Source: Camellia lanceoleosa
Taxonomy: Eukaryota > Streptophyta > Magnoliopsida > Ericales > Theaceae
Direction of reading: 5' to 3'
DNA: 64,000 bases
Assembly: GCA_025200525.1 (NCBI GenBank)
Contig: CM045762.1
Span: 105,426,682-105,490,681, forward strand
Shown: in pieces, positions 43,106-54,790 of the stretch
How positions within the stretch are numbered: position 1 is the stretch's first letter
Layout: each line of letters opens with the position of its first letter
Program-made: the position numbers and the translations under genes
Notes under the pieces: model-generated
Seen by the model: only the letters and a program-made list of their open reading frames with translations
What the model was told of the DNA's origin: nothing
Database searches by the model: none

Positions 43106-44948
43106 AAGGGTCTCTTCTCTTGGCATGGGGGTTTGAGAATTTTGGAGAGAAAAACACAGAGAGAAGCTCTGGTTTTGAGGGTTAGGGTTCATACATATCT
43201 CCTGTCTCTCTTTTTCTCTCTTTGTGTTCTAGGTGTTTTAGTCCATACTATTGCACACAAACACCTAGTGCTTCATCTTCCTTTGGCTACTGAGGTTCTA
43301 AGGGGCTGGTTTTGGTTTTTTGGAGCTGGATTCAAGCCAAGGAGGGCTGTTGGAGCATCATTTGTGAAGGTGGTCTACAAGGGTGAGAAACTTCCCTTTT
43401 ATTCCCCATTTTTGCATTGCTTTTCTACCTATCTTAGAGCTGTTTTTGTGCTTAGTGTATAATACGAAAAATTTCTGTTTTTTAGCCCTCTTGATTGTTT
43501 ATTAAGAGTGTTTTGTGGTTTGGGTTTGTTTGACCCCTCCTAAGCCTTGTAAGGCTCCTTTTTGTGCTATTTTTGTGCAAGTTTCGAGACTTTGGTATTT
43601 GGGCCTCTTCACCACTGAAATCTTGAGGGATTTCAGTGGTGGAGATGGTGCCCTAAACTCTCCAAAAGGGGAGGGCCACCCCCTCTCCTTGTTGTCCTTG
43701 AAAGGGACCCTTTTTGGCCTCTTGAGGGAGCATCATGTCAGAGTGTGTTTTGATCATGTCTAGGCTGTTTTCCATGCTTATTATGCCATGATATAACCTT
43801 GTTGTGTGTTGCTTTTGGTACACCATGCATACTTAGCATACCTACCATGTAATGCCTTGTTATTGCCTTAATATGCCTTAGGTTGTTAGCCTTTGCTCTA
43901 GCATGTTTTAGGCTTAGCCTTCTGAAGGTTTTGTGCTCATTTTGCCATGTTTTAGGTCTGTCCATAGTTGTTTGGGTCGATCTTGGCATGCTTAGTATAG
44001 CTCCTTTGTATTTGAGCTTGTATGCTTCAAGTATGTGAATGTGTAGTATGTGTTGCTTGCATCATTTTGGTGGTTTGGAACCACCCTACATGTTATTTCA
44101 GTCCCTTTGACATGCTCATATGTTTTCCTTGGATGCCTCTTTGAAGCTTTGGAAGCTTGCCTTGCATGCTCCATGTTTTAGCATTTATGCATGCCTTTAA
44201 ATTCAAACCATCTAGATGCCATCTAGTTGGTCTTTTGGGCTTAGTTTCATGTGCTAAAACTCTGTTTTTGGTTGCCTAAGTCTTGCCATGTGTGGTTGTA
44301 CTAAGTGTAGTCCATTGCCTCTTTGGTGAGCCTTGAATGCTTGGACCATTGTTGCATGTTTAGCTTGCCTTGTTGCTTGGTTTGGCACCATGTTTTAACA
44401 TGATTTTCAGAGCTTATGTTGCATGCTAATTGTCCATGATATCCCCTTTCAAGTGTGCCTTAGAGTCGCTTATTTAATGCCTAAGTGTTGGTCCAACTTA
44501 CTTGCATGTGTGTATGTATGTTTGATCCCAATTCCTTGGTTTTTGGCCACTGTTTTAGGCCTATTTAGAGTTGCCTAAATCATGTCTAAGTCCACCTTTT
44601 CATCAGTTTGCATTGCCTCATGTTTGCTTGTATGCTTGCATAAGTGTCTTGCCATGCCATGTTGCATTGCATCTTGCATGCATGCCTTGTTCCTTGACTT
44701 GGTGATAGGAATTGGGCCTTGGTTTGTTTGTTTGGTTTGCATTTCATTTGACATGAAAGTTGCACACTTGATTCTTTGGGCCATCATGCATGGAAATACG
44801 TGATTGGTGGTCCAAGAATCGAGACACATGCCCCTTTGAGTCACAAACATGATAGGGGACATGATTGGTGCATACATTGCTTGAATTGTATTGCCATGCA
44901 AGTTCTGTCCTCTGCTGCTGTGAGTTGCAGGTTCTGCAGGCATTCTTT

Positions 44949-45060
44949 GCCGACCGCAAGATATACATTGCCGAATCGCAAGAAATCACCAGCCGATGGA
45001 TTCATTTTGTGCCGGCGACCACAATTCACTGCCGGTGGTAATTCTACTCAGCCAGTGGTG
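44949..45060. repeat. GC-rich module, mid-LTR copy of the R3 left LTR
   Basis: GCCGACCGCAAG, CAGCCGATGG, GTGCCGGCGACCAC, CTGCCGGTGGT and CAGCCAGTGGTG words. It corresponds to 17220-17292 in R1 and 58624-58735 in the R3 right LTR. Confidence 0.6.
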
Positions 45061-46326
45061 ATTCCCAGTATCCAGAGAGGCATCCTTGAGACTTTGGTAG
45101 TCTTCAGAGAAGCAGAGCAAGAAAAACAGAGGCAGACTATGCATGGACGTGCACTTCCGAGCAGATCGAGCATGCGCGTGATCTCGCTCTCTCCCGAGGC
45201 GGTATCGCTTTTCCTAGTTTAATTAGTTTGTTAACTGATTAAGCAATTTGTAATATTTAATTAGCTTGCGTAGTTGATTAATTTGTATTATTTATTTGGT
45301 CCCTCCGGGCGAGGGCAAATCAGTAATAAGTGTGGGTGAGTGGTGTGCATGTCTTCCAACCCCCACTTCTTTCTTCCCTTTTACTTACCTGCTTTGATGG
45401 TTAGTATTAGGGCACGTTTAAATTAGCATACATCATGCAATGCATGCGTGCATCCATTCATTTGTCTTACATGCACCGGGCTCGGCGCATCATTCTAACT
45501 GCATCTGTATTTCAAGTTCCAAATTGAATACGTGTTAGTTGTAGCATTTCACATGTCATCGTAGATTAGCCGAGCCTATCCTAATCACATTCTGCATGCG
45601 TTGCATTAGTCACTTTAACATGAACTAGGACATGCATGTTTGCTAACTAGTTTATTGTTTTGGCACGGAGTACGATGTAAGTATTTATGCTTTAGCATAT
45701 TGCATGCGTGTGAATGTTGCCATGACAGTATGCTTACCATGTGGCTAAGTGCTTATATGAGATAAACTGTTTGAATGCCTGTGGGTGAAGGTTGGATTGT
45801 TGGAGTTGGAAAAACTTGTTGAAATCCGTGTTTTAGCCTACTTGCGAGTAGCAAATTCCAAAGCGCTTTTCAAAACAAACGGATATGCAATGCTTGTTTC
45901 CAAATTAGGCAATCTAGTCTATACTTGTTTGCTGTGCGCATAACATAGTAATTCTAGGCTAATAACCGGAATAAGAACACATAACGTTTTCAAAATTGGA
46001 TATCATGGTTAGTAGAGGCCGGTCTTCGGACCGGGCGAGAGGGGGTGCTCATAGCTGACCTTCCCCGATCGTACCCAAGCTCCCGAGCCAAGACAACTTT
46101 GGTGATGATGGACACGTTCTTGACCGAGTCGTGGTTTCCTAAATTTCCCCATAAAAATATTTAGGTGGCGACTCAGATTCCGCAAAGCAGATCCATGTTT
46201 GGCACTTCTTTTCAAAACTGCTTTTTCTCAAAACGATTTGCCAAAGTTGGACTCTTTGGTTCAGACATTTAACCGCAACAAACAAAAAGGAGTCCGAATC
46301 AGCGAGGTCCTCGCGGGCTTGTTACA

Positions 46327-47042
46327 GCTTCGCGACTACCGGGAGTTTAGAGTGCTTGACTCGAACTCGTGATATCCTATTTTGATTCCATTTATGTGTC
46401 TCTTTGCATTGCATGTCCATTGTTGCGCCTAGGACACCGTGTTGGCCATCTGCTATTCCTGAGCGGTTTGCTGGAGGCTTGTCTTGTCAAGGCATGACCA
46501 TAAGGCTGACCGGTTGTGGGCTCTGCCAGTATGGAAACACAAACTCCGGTTTTACCGGGGCACCCTTTTTGACCATTCAACCTAGTGCATATCAGAATCC
46601 ATAGTGACCATTCCAAACTAGGACAGGTTGCTTACTCGATATAGGTTGTTTGAAGCCGCTGTGTGCGTAGTGAAACCCTAGCTCCTGGCAAAATAGGACA
46701 GGGAAACCCTACCCTAGCATAGGGGTGTTTTGGCTCTCTTTTACCTGCTATGTGCCTTTTAGAGTGTATCTCTATAGGGAATGCGCATGTCAGTTTGCAA
46801 GATTGGGTATCCGGCCTGAGGGCACCAGTATCAATGTTGTCAAGAATCAGTTATGTCTGTGGGTATCAGTTCAGTTTCAAACAGTGATTCTGGGGAACAG
46901 TGATCAGTAGTAGAGTGCAGTTGTTCGGCTACACCTGTGTTTAATCTGTTTGGGGCTGAAATACTGCTTATTTTCGGTTTCAGTTCAGAGATTCAGAGAA
47001 TTGATCAGCTACTGCCTTCTCCTCGCTGAGGCAGGACTTAGC
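46327..47042 (+). other. R3 leader with primer binding site
   Basis: The first bases (CTTCGCGACTACCGGGAGT) are a worn version of TTCTGGCGACTCTGCTGGGG found in R2, the probable tRNA primer site. The rest of the leader matches R2 61289-62152 in inverted orientation (GACCATAAGGCTGA, AGCTCCTGG, AACCCTA blocks). No ORF was recognised. Confidence 0.6.
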
Positions 47043-48090
47043 ATGACACAGAATTCAGAAGAGATTGTGGTCATGACGGCCACGTTGGATCAAGGAATCA
47101 CCCTACACAGCGAGACTACTGTTGATATGCCACATCCACCCAGATCGCCGGTTGCACACCCAGTCTGGGCCCCTCAGCTATATCAGGCTCGTGAGCCTAC
47201 TACATTTGAACTAATGGGGATGATAGGTGATCTCCAGAGGTCTGTGGCGGATCTCGCCTATGGGATGTCACCACCGTCACCGCACCAGACGCCGAGCTTT
47301 GTATCCCAGAGCCTCATTGGGGTCAATTGTTATTGAACTTAGTCAACTGGAGATGGCCTCCAGTTATAACAATGACGTATCAACATCAACCCAAACCCTC
47401 AATCAGGCCAAGGCCAGAGGTAAAGATAAAATGAAGACAGATGCCGACCCTATCGAACAATTGCAAGGCGGTCGAGGTTATGAAAGCGGGGGGGATGAAC
47501 AAGCAACAGATACTTGCAGTCATGACAAAAGCTGTAGAGGACGCTTTCCCCACACCGCCTGAGGGCAGTTCCAATCAATCAGAAAACCGGGATAGGCCCC
47601 GTCATGCCAAAAGAGTTCTTCCCGCCTCCCAACCTGCATCTGAAAGATCAAAAATGAAGGCACCGCCGACCTGCTTCGCTAGTGCATCCGCAAGAGTGCT
47701 CAGGCCCCAAAGTACCTGCCCCGAGGGCACAGGGTCTTCCATCCTCTCCACATGCCTTTGTCTAGGGCACTTTTGATTTTGGCCAAAAAAGGGCATCTTA
47801 AACCCTTGGAGCCTCGACCCCTACCGAAGAATCTCCCTACCACACATGATGTTGCTCTGTACTGTGTGTACCACCAGCAAACCGGCCATGCCACTGATAA
47901 TTGCTTCCGCCTCCGTCATGAGGTACAGGATTTGATTGACAACGAGGTTATCCTCCCCCCCACCTCAGCAAAGTCTGTCACCACTCGCTTATTGGATTTT
48001 GAGGACACGAATCGCGAGTATGTAATCAAGGTGAATCGCCTGGCAAAGGCTCGGTGCATTTTTGGATGTGGCGTTTGGCACGCATTTTGA
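47043..48090 (+). pseudogene. R3 gag, internally deleted
   Basis: It starts MTQNSEEIVVMTATLDQG, like the R2 Gag start (MSQGSEEFVAVVAALNQG). By residue 45-50 it passes to APQLYQAREPTTFELMGMIG, a motif that in R2 lies far downstream, so the whole capsid domain and the first zinc-knuckle module are missing. Later pieces in other frames are GGMNKQQILAVMTKAVED (47495) and the module KPLEPRPLP with an intact knuckle YCVYHQQTGHATDNC (47855-47905) and HEVQDLIDN. Several frame changes and a stop at 47334-47336 break it. The family of the N-terminal part is Tat-type Gag by comparison with R2. Confidence 0.75.
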
Positions 48091-51003
48091 GCATCTGCCA
48101 ATGCTAGTTTTGTAAATTCTGACTTGGGTGTCGAGTCATTTTTGTTTTGTTTTGAGCTTTGTCCATCTCAGATTGAGTCTTTTTTTTGCTGTGGTCTGTC
48201 TTGTTGTAATGAGTCGCCTCTTGTATAGTATACCAGGTGATTTCGGGGTTGTTGCCTCAAACACCGTTTTGTCTTGTAATTAGTTGTTTTCGCTTTTTTT
48301 TTTTTAGTCTGTTTCTGCCGAAGAGCCAGTTATACCAACAAATCTGAATGAAATAGCTGTGGCCATCACGTTCCGTACTTGTTGCTATTTGAGTCAGCCG
48401 TGCCAGAGGATGTGAATGGAACGACAGTACATACCACCTACTCTCTTGTGCCTTAAACATCGTTGTAATGACCTAAGCTTTTCATAAAACCCCTTTTCGA
48501 ACACTGCGGTGATGAAAACGAAGAGGAAGTAATTCCTCGGGTTTCATTTTGAGGGAAAGAGAGGCATGCTAAGCTTTTAATGAATGAAATCATGCTTGTC
48601 GGCATGAGTATCGAGAAGGATCCTGGTTTGATCCAGACTGGTTCCACACTATCTTCTGCGCGAGCGATTTGTCGCTTTCTTAAAAACTTTCAAAAATGAA
48701 ATGTTTCGCGCAGTCTTGCAAAGACCTGTGTGGAATCGCTCTTCAGATTGTGCAGCCCAGGATCGCTCTCAGCCTCAAGATTCAATTTATCTATTGCAAA
48801 CTGGAATCCGTTCAAAACGTTCAACAGTGCCATGAAACGCCTGTGTGGCCCATTTTGAGGCAGCCCTCAAGCAAGAGGCATCAAAGTCAGATCAAGGAGA
48901 TCAGATCCCACCAGGCAAGGCTCGTGAAGCAACCGTGATGGACTTTTCTGCAAATCAACACAACAAATCATTCTCCGGACACGAGAGGCTTCAATCTCAA
49001 AACCATTTGGCATGGGCTTGCTACACTTTTACCCTTTGAGAGGCTCTTGGACCGAAACCCTAAGGGCGACCAGGCAAAAGTTAGAGCAAAGAAAAAAGAA
49101 ATAAAAAAGAGACAAAAAAAAGAAGCAAGAAAGGAAAAAGAACAAAAAAAATAAAAATAGCAAAAGAAATAAAAAAAATGAAAATGCAAAAGAAAAGAAA
49201 AGAAAAGAAAAAGAAAAAGAAAAACATAGCTCGCGAGGTCGAAAACTCGCATTGGGCACCTTGGCAAAAGTTAGAGCCTAAATAGCGAAGGTTAAAATAC
49301 CCGAGTGTACCTTAACCGGAACTATGTAAGGCTTGATTCCCATGTTTGGGATACGTAGGCAACTTCATCCTGAAGTCCAGCCCCCAACGCTTCCATAGCG
49401 TCTCAGTCCATCTCATGGTTTTGATCACTTGTGCCTCCTCCGAATCTGATGTCTCGATTGCAGCAACCTGGAACTACGTGATTAACTTCCTCTTAAAATC
49501 CAACCACCAACACCTTCCAAGTGACTGTGTCCATATATTGATTCAAACCGTCTTCGTCTCCTCCGCGTCCGAGGGTCCGATCGTTATCAACGAGGACTGG
49601 CTTACAACGCGCCATGCATCATCTGAAACAAGGCAACTTTCCGTTGCCATCCAATGCCATAAGTTCCCCGAGTTGCCGCCTGCATCAGGGGCAACTTTCC
49701 GTTGCCTTATCCCCTTTAAGCAAGGGGCAATTTGTCTCCAATCCGAGGTTGCGATCTCGAGAGTAAGTTCCGCGTTTCGTCGAGCATCGATTGTTTGTAA
49801 AAAATAGTTTTTGAAAATTTTACCGGTTGACTATTTTCTCAAAAACTATTTCATTTTCCAAAACCGACCATCTTCTTGGACCCGAAAAGGAGAATTTTCG
49901 GTTTCACGACCGATTTGCATGATTTTGAATCAAAAATCGAACAACTATGTTAATCCAACTCTCATTTTGATCAAAACTGCTTTTAGAAAACAAAGAATGG
50001 TCAAAGTGATGAACTAGGGGCACAATTGAGTCAGTCTTCGCTCTTTCCCCATCAACATACTCGCCTTAAAGGCACCCTATCTACTGTAAGAAGTGGTCAA
50101 GCTAGTCAGACGCATGAGCCCACAACCTCTCATTTACCCATCAACCGCTCTGGGGAGGGATGAAAAATGAGAGAATAAAAGAATAGAGAGGAGTAAGTTG
50201 AGATAAAAGTAGGAAAAGGGTTTTGAGAGAAAAACCGAGCCTGAGGGCCGAGTGATGTGAGTATCACAAATCAGAAAGGGTGGGAAATAATACCTGGAGG
50301 AATTGACTCCTCGAGATTTGAGGTCTTTTTGTAAACATGTCCGTGTGTCGTGTCTTTTGATTTGTCGGTCTCGATTTTAGCTTTGAGTCTTTTCCGAGTG
50401 TGTCTCGTTGTGTTCAGGTCGTGTGCCTTTTGTTTCTTTGTTTGAGTCCCTCCGCTGTGTTCTGTGGTAGGCTCGATACCCCGGTTGAAAACCCTTCTTT
50501 ATTTCAAAAAATCGTTTGTGCTCAGAATGCTGTGCCATTCTCTACATTCGTGCGAAGCAAGAGAAGGAAAGGGAAAATTTGGGACATCCGAGTGTGTTTC
50601 AACTGCAACCGTGTCAGCTTTTGTGGTCCGTCTTGTTAGATTGGGGCTATTTGTTCAGGGTTTGCTGTGTGCGGAATGAACCGAGTGCTGTGTTATGAGC
50701 TGTATGCAAATCAATCCCCAGTAGAGTATGGGTTGTATTATTCAGTTTGAGTGGTGCTTTGTATGAGTTGTTTGCTGTTAGTTGGTTGGTTATTCGATTA
50801 TCACAGTGCAAGTTTTTAATTTTCAGACAACAGATCAATATCATTTACATTTGAGGTGTAATATGATGCAATACAGTGCAGGGTATGAAATGTGCAGATA
50901 TAACACTCTTTCAGACAAAAAGTTTGTTTCATTTCATAATCTTTTCAAGTACATAAGTTTTGGAAACAAAATCTTCCTACGGCAGTACAAAGTACCCTAA
51001 CTA
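48091..51003 (+). other. R3 non-coding interior, no pol
   Basis: This is the inverted counterpart of R2 34700-37559. It contains an A/G-rich stretch (49080-49230), GGGATACGTAGGCAACTTCA (49350-49370), GCAACTTTCCGTTGCC repeats (49625-49715), and T- or A-runs. No reverse transcriptase, protease or integrase similarity was seen, so R3 depends on another element. Confidence 0.6.
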
Positions 51004-51390
51004 CTAACAAAAAGGGAAAAGTGCAAAAAAAAGAAAAACAAAGAAAATCAGATTTAATGTCAAGATAACTCCGGTCGCTACCGTCCTAGTCCTCTTCCTG
51101 GACGAAGGTCCAGGAGCATCATCACCAGGAGCATCACCGTCTGAGCCTAAGCCCGAGCTGTCCCCGGTCTCCTCCTCCGACGACCCTGCCTCAGCCTCTG
51201 CCTCAGACTCGTCATTTGGAACTGGAGCCCGCGAGCTGCTCCCGACGTAACTGCGTCCCCCTCTGGTGCGAGGATATACTCTGCCACCCCGGGTAGAAAT
51301 GGGAGGTCCGGCCGGAGCGCCACCCACCGGAGGAATCTGGAAGGGAGGCTGAAAAAGCATGAAAGGCGAATGCATCAGAATACTGTGAAC

Positions 51391-51605
51391 AGCGAATCAG
51401 TATGGAATGCAATGTATGAGTACAGTCTGTGAGTGCCGTGAGCAGCGAATCAGTATAGAATGCAATGTATGAGTACAGTCTGTGAGTGCCGTGAGCAGTG
51501 AATCAGTGCAGAATACAGTGTATGAGTACAGTGTGTATATGCTGTGAGCAGTGAATCAGTGCAGGATGCAGTGCGTGAGTACAGTGTATCAGGTGCCGTG
51601 AGGGC
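51391..51605. repeat. 53-bp tandem repeat in a PMD intron, four units
   Basis: AGCGAATCAGTATGGAATGC and variants recur at 51391, 51444, 51497 and 51550, each followed by TGAGTACAGTSTGTGAGTGC-like sequence. Confidence 0.8.
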
Positions 51606-53569
51606 TGGGTATCCAGTGTTGTGTCGTGCATCAGATTATGCGAAGCAGTTTGTGTGTGGTTTGAGGCTGTGGTCAGAAAGAACATACCGGAATGCTGTAA
51701 AGGGCTAGGAGGTCGAAGGTCCGCTGTAGCATCCCCATCATGGAGGCATTCATCTCCAATGACTGCCGGGTGTACTCAGAAGAAGCCTGCAAAAGTATCA
51801 GATGCATCAATATTCTGTGGAATATCAAATAAACTGAAATGAAATGACTGTACAAAATGCAGAATACATACCGGAGGCAAGTCTGGACACCTGAAAACTC
51901 GTGATCACCCGAGGAGGCGAAGGGATCCGATAGGTCGCCCACCCCGCCTCGAAAGTCAATGAAGCGGCAGAGCAGCCAACCGTCCCCCTCGCCACGACTC
52001 GCATCTCGAGCTCTCGCCTCCCACTCGCCCCACTCAAATGGTCTTCTCTCGCCGGGTCTCGCCGGCCAGAGGTCGCATGATGAAGGTCCGGATGTACTCA
52101 AGTAATCGCCTCTGAAGTCGTCGCCTCCCACCAATGGTGTAGTCCGCCATCCGCCGGTGAATCTCTCAGATCCTCATGTGCTCGGGAGGGTGCACCGACT
52201 ATCTCGCTCCAGAAACCTGTGGTCTGACGCAAGAAACGCTCGCCCAGGTACCAAGCCCGACAGACGGGACCCTCCAGCAGAATCCGAAAATGCGAGGTCT
52301 CATCGACACCAGCAAACCGATCCCGCATCATGGTTGGCAAAGGAGCCCAAGGCTGCCAGGTGATTTTAAAATGCAATACAGTTTGTTATCTACTGTTATT
52401 GAAATATGCAGTGGAAAGGCGAAGCTTAAATGAACTGCAAGTAAAACATACCTCTGCGGGGGTGATGGTGTCGAAGAAGCGGCGGAAGAAGCTAAATGTC
52501 TCTCGCGGCCTCCGGGTGCATCTCCCGTCCAAAGCGACGAAAAGGGACGACCAGAGGAGTCTCGCTTCCCAGACGAGTGAGCCTAGGAAAGTAGGCATAA
52601 ACCCACAACCTAAGGTAAATACCAGCATTTATCGATAAAGCGTAATATAGAGTAAAAGCGTAAATAGCAGAGCCATGTGTTGTGCAAGCAGTATTGTGCG
52701 AGTGTGCAGAGCAGTGCAGTACCAAGGTGAAAGGTAGTATGTGTGTGTGCAGTACAAGCAGTACAACAAGTGTAAAGCAGACTACAATGCAGTGCAAAGT
52801 ACAGAAAATATAGAACAGAAATGAAAGGCAGAAAAAGAAATGTACCTCCCAAACACGCAAGTAGCCCCCGAGCAATTGTCCGCTACCGCGGGAAGCTGAG
52901 CTCATATACCCATAGAGAGTGGCCAGAGCGGCGCCACCCCAGTCATAATGTAAGATGTCCCTGACGTCCACCAGTGCGCTGAGCAGGCAGAGAGGCACTG
53001 TGTTCACCCGGTCGGCGAAAATGGTCGTCCCAAACAGGAACATGAGAAAGCCGCGTGCGTATCTCTCCACGGCCTCCTGAGTCATCAGGGCTGCATCGAC
53101 AAAGAGGGGCTGGACCCTAAACTGCGCCTCAAACCAGGAGTATCGGACGAAGTCGGGACGCGCAAGAGGCGGTGCCGCTCCGAGCAAGTAGACCTGAGCT
53201 GCGGTCCACTCGTCCATATCAATGTCAAAGGGGATCGGATCACCCCCTACCCCGATGCCTGTGAGCATCAAGAAATCATAAGGGGTCATCGTCATGTCCC
53301 CCGTCGTAGAGAAATGGAATGACTCGGTGGTGTCCCACCACCTCTCCACCAAAGCGGCAAGGAGAGGTCTGCATGTAGTGAGCCCGAGAGTCCTCGCACG
53401 CGCCAACGCTCGTTTACGATGCCTGGCGAATCAAGGCCGGAAGCTTGGCGTACCACTCACGAGCGACAGTGTTCCCATACCCGCGGATGGTATGGGAGTC
53501 TCCCTGTTTTCAAACAAATAGTCGCGAAGCAATGTAAAATGTACAGTTTTGAAGAAACAGTCAAAATCA

Positions 53570-53890
53570 GTGCAAATTTGGCATGCGTGCGAGTTTTTCA
53601 AATTCAAACAGATACCGGGTGCCAGTGTGCTTACAGTGAACTACAACGTATGATGCGTCAGCGTGTTCGCGTGAATCAGTGCAAATTTGGCATGCGTGCG
53701 AGTTTTTCAAATTCAAACAGATGCCGGGTGCCAGTGTGCTTATAGTGAACTACAACGTATGATGCGTCAGCATGTTTGTGTGGTTCGATGCAAATCTGGC
53801 ATACGTGCAAGTTTTTCAGATTCAAGCAGATGCTGGGTGTTGGTGAGTTTGCAGTGAAATACGGTGTGTGCCGTGTATTTAGGTGATTAA
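53570..53890. repeat. 109-bp tandem repeat in PMD intron 1, right R3 copy
   Basis: Three units marked by TGCAAATTTGGCATGCGTGC, the same array as at 39831-40150. Confidence 0.75.
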
Positions 53891-54648
53891 GGCTAGTGCA
53901 GTGTGTGTTCATGTGTCGTTCTTAAACAGATATCAGTTGCTAGTGTGTTTGTGATCAACTACAGTACACAGTGTATCAGAGTATCTGAGCTAAAGCAATT
54001 AAAGAATGCAATCAGCTATGGCAGTTGACAGTTAAAAAGTTCTACATTGCAGAAAATAAAGCAGAGAAAAAAATGTTACCTCGGAAGCGCCGAAGGATAG
54101 GTGAGAGGCAGGCTCACGTGGCGTAAGCTCGATCCAACGCCATGTTGAAACTCTGAATCGGGCGCGTCGAAGCGGAACATGAATCGCCGCGGTAGGTCGC
54201 GGTCGAACAGGCGCTTCAAAGGTAGGAGCTCGACCGGGATCCATCTCGTGATTCGGGAGTCCCACCGTGGAATGTCGTCCGCCATGTCGAGAATGATGAT
54301 CAGATGGTCGGAGAATGAAAATCGGGCTGGAATATTGAAAGTCAACCGAAAAGTCAACCCCGGGAAGGGTGGAAAATGGCCGGAAAAGGCGGGATGTGAA
54401 AAGACACGGAAATCAAGAGGAAATCGAGGGGAACAAACCCCAAAAAGGTGGAAATGGAAAAAGAGGCACCGAAACAAAGATTTGTTCGGTCCAAAGTATT
54501 TGAAACGCGGAGGTATACGCGAATCGAAAGATGAAAAGGGCGCGAGAACGCAAAGAAACGGAGAAAAAAGGAGAGGAAAACACTCTAGAGAGAGAGGGTG
54601 TGGAATTTCGGCGAAGGAGGAAGTGAGAAATAGGGTTTAGAAACCCTA

Positions 54649-54790
54649 TTTTAAAACACCCATGGTGAAATGTCGAATCTGCACCGACTCAGGAACTTTT
54701 TGCCGGTCGGCAACATTTTGTGCCGGCCGGCAGAATATTGTGCCGATGAAATTATTTTGCAGCCGGTGGCTTCCCCTCCCGGCCGGTGGT
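54649..54790 (-). promoter_or_regulatory. Promoter of the antisense PMD gene, right R3 copy
   Basis: TGCCGACCGGCA, CTGCCGGCCGGCA and CACCGGCCGGG words (54702-54790, minus strand) stand about 45 bp upstream of a TATA-like GTTTTAAAAT (54649-54658). Confidence 0.5.

Larger units (their letters stand above)
42633..46326 (+). mobile_element. R3: left (shared) LTR, 3694 bp
   Basis: It starts TGTAGACACCCCATTTTTGA right after a purine tract and ends GCGAGGTCCTCGCGGGCTTGTTACA. A primer-binding-site-like sequence follows at once (46327 on, worn). It is therefore at the same time the 3' LTR of the truncated left unit and the 5' LTR of the right unit. It is nearly identical to 56329-60019. It holds GC modules at 42849-42972 and 44949-45060 and no gene. 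Confidence 0.85.
51004..54285 (-). pseudogene. Antisense PMD gene of R3, best-preserved copy
   Basis: Reading leftwards: exon 1 54080-54285 (start MADDIPRW, 22 bp shorter than the 228-bp form, so frameshifted); exon 2 52846-53503 between AAAACAG and GAG|GTACAT, with an uninterrupted stretch of about 200 codons containing LLAALVERWWDTTESFHF, MTMTPYDFLMLTGIGVGGD, MDEWTAAQVYLLGA, YARGFLMFLFGT and HYDWGGAALATLYGYM, the PMD core; exon 3 near 52620-52450 (LWVYAYFPRL, FFRRFFDTITPAE); exon 4 near 52370-51880 (ITWQP, GPVCRAWYLGERFLR); then a short exon near 51785-51690 and a last acidic exon 51360-51004 (SEAEAEAGSSEEE, SSRKRTRT). Small frameshifts in exons 1, 2, 3 and 4 prevent a full product. Introns contain tandem repeats (53570-53890 and 51391-51605). 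Confidence 0.8.

Noticed and set aside
42418..43462. Plus-strand frames across the polypurine tract and LTR start (also 56400-57138)
   Set aside because: They cross the LTR boundary and promoter module, with no similarity to any known product.
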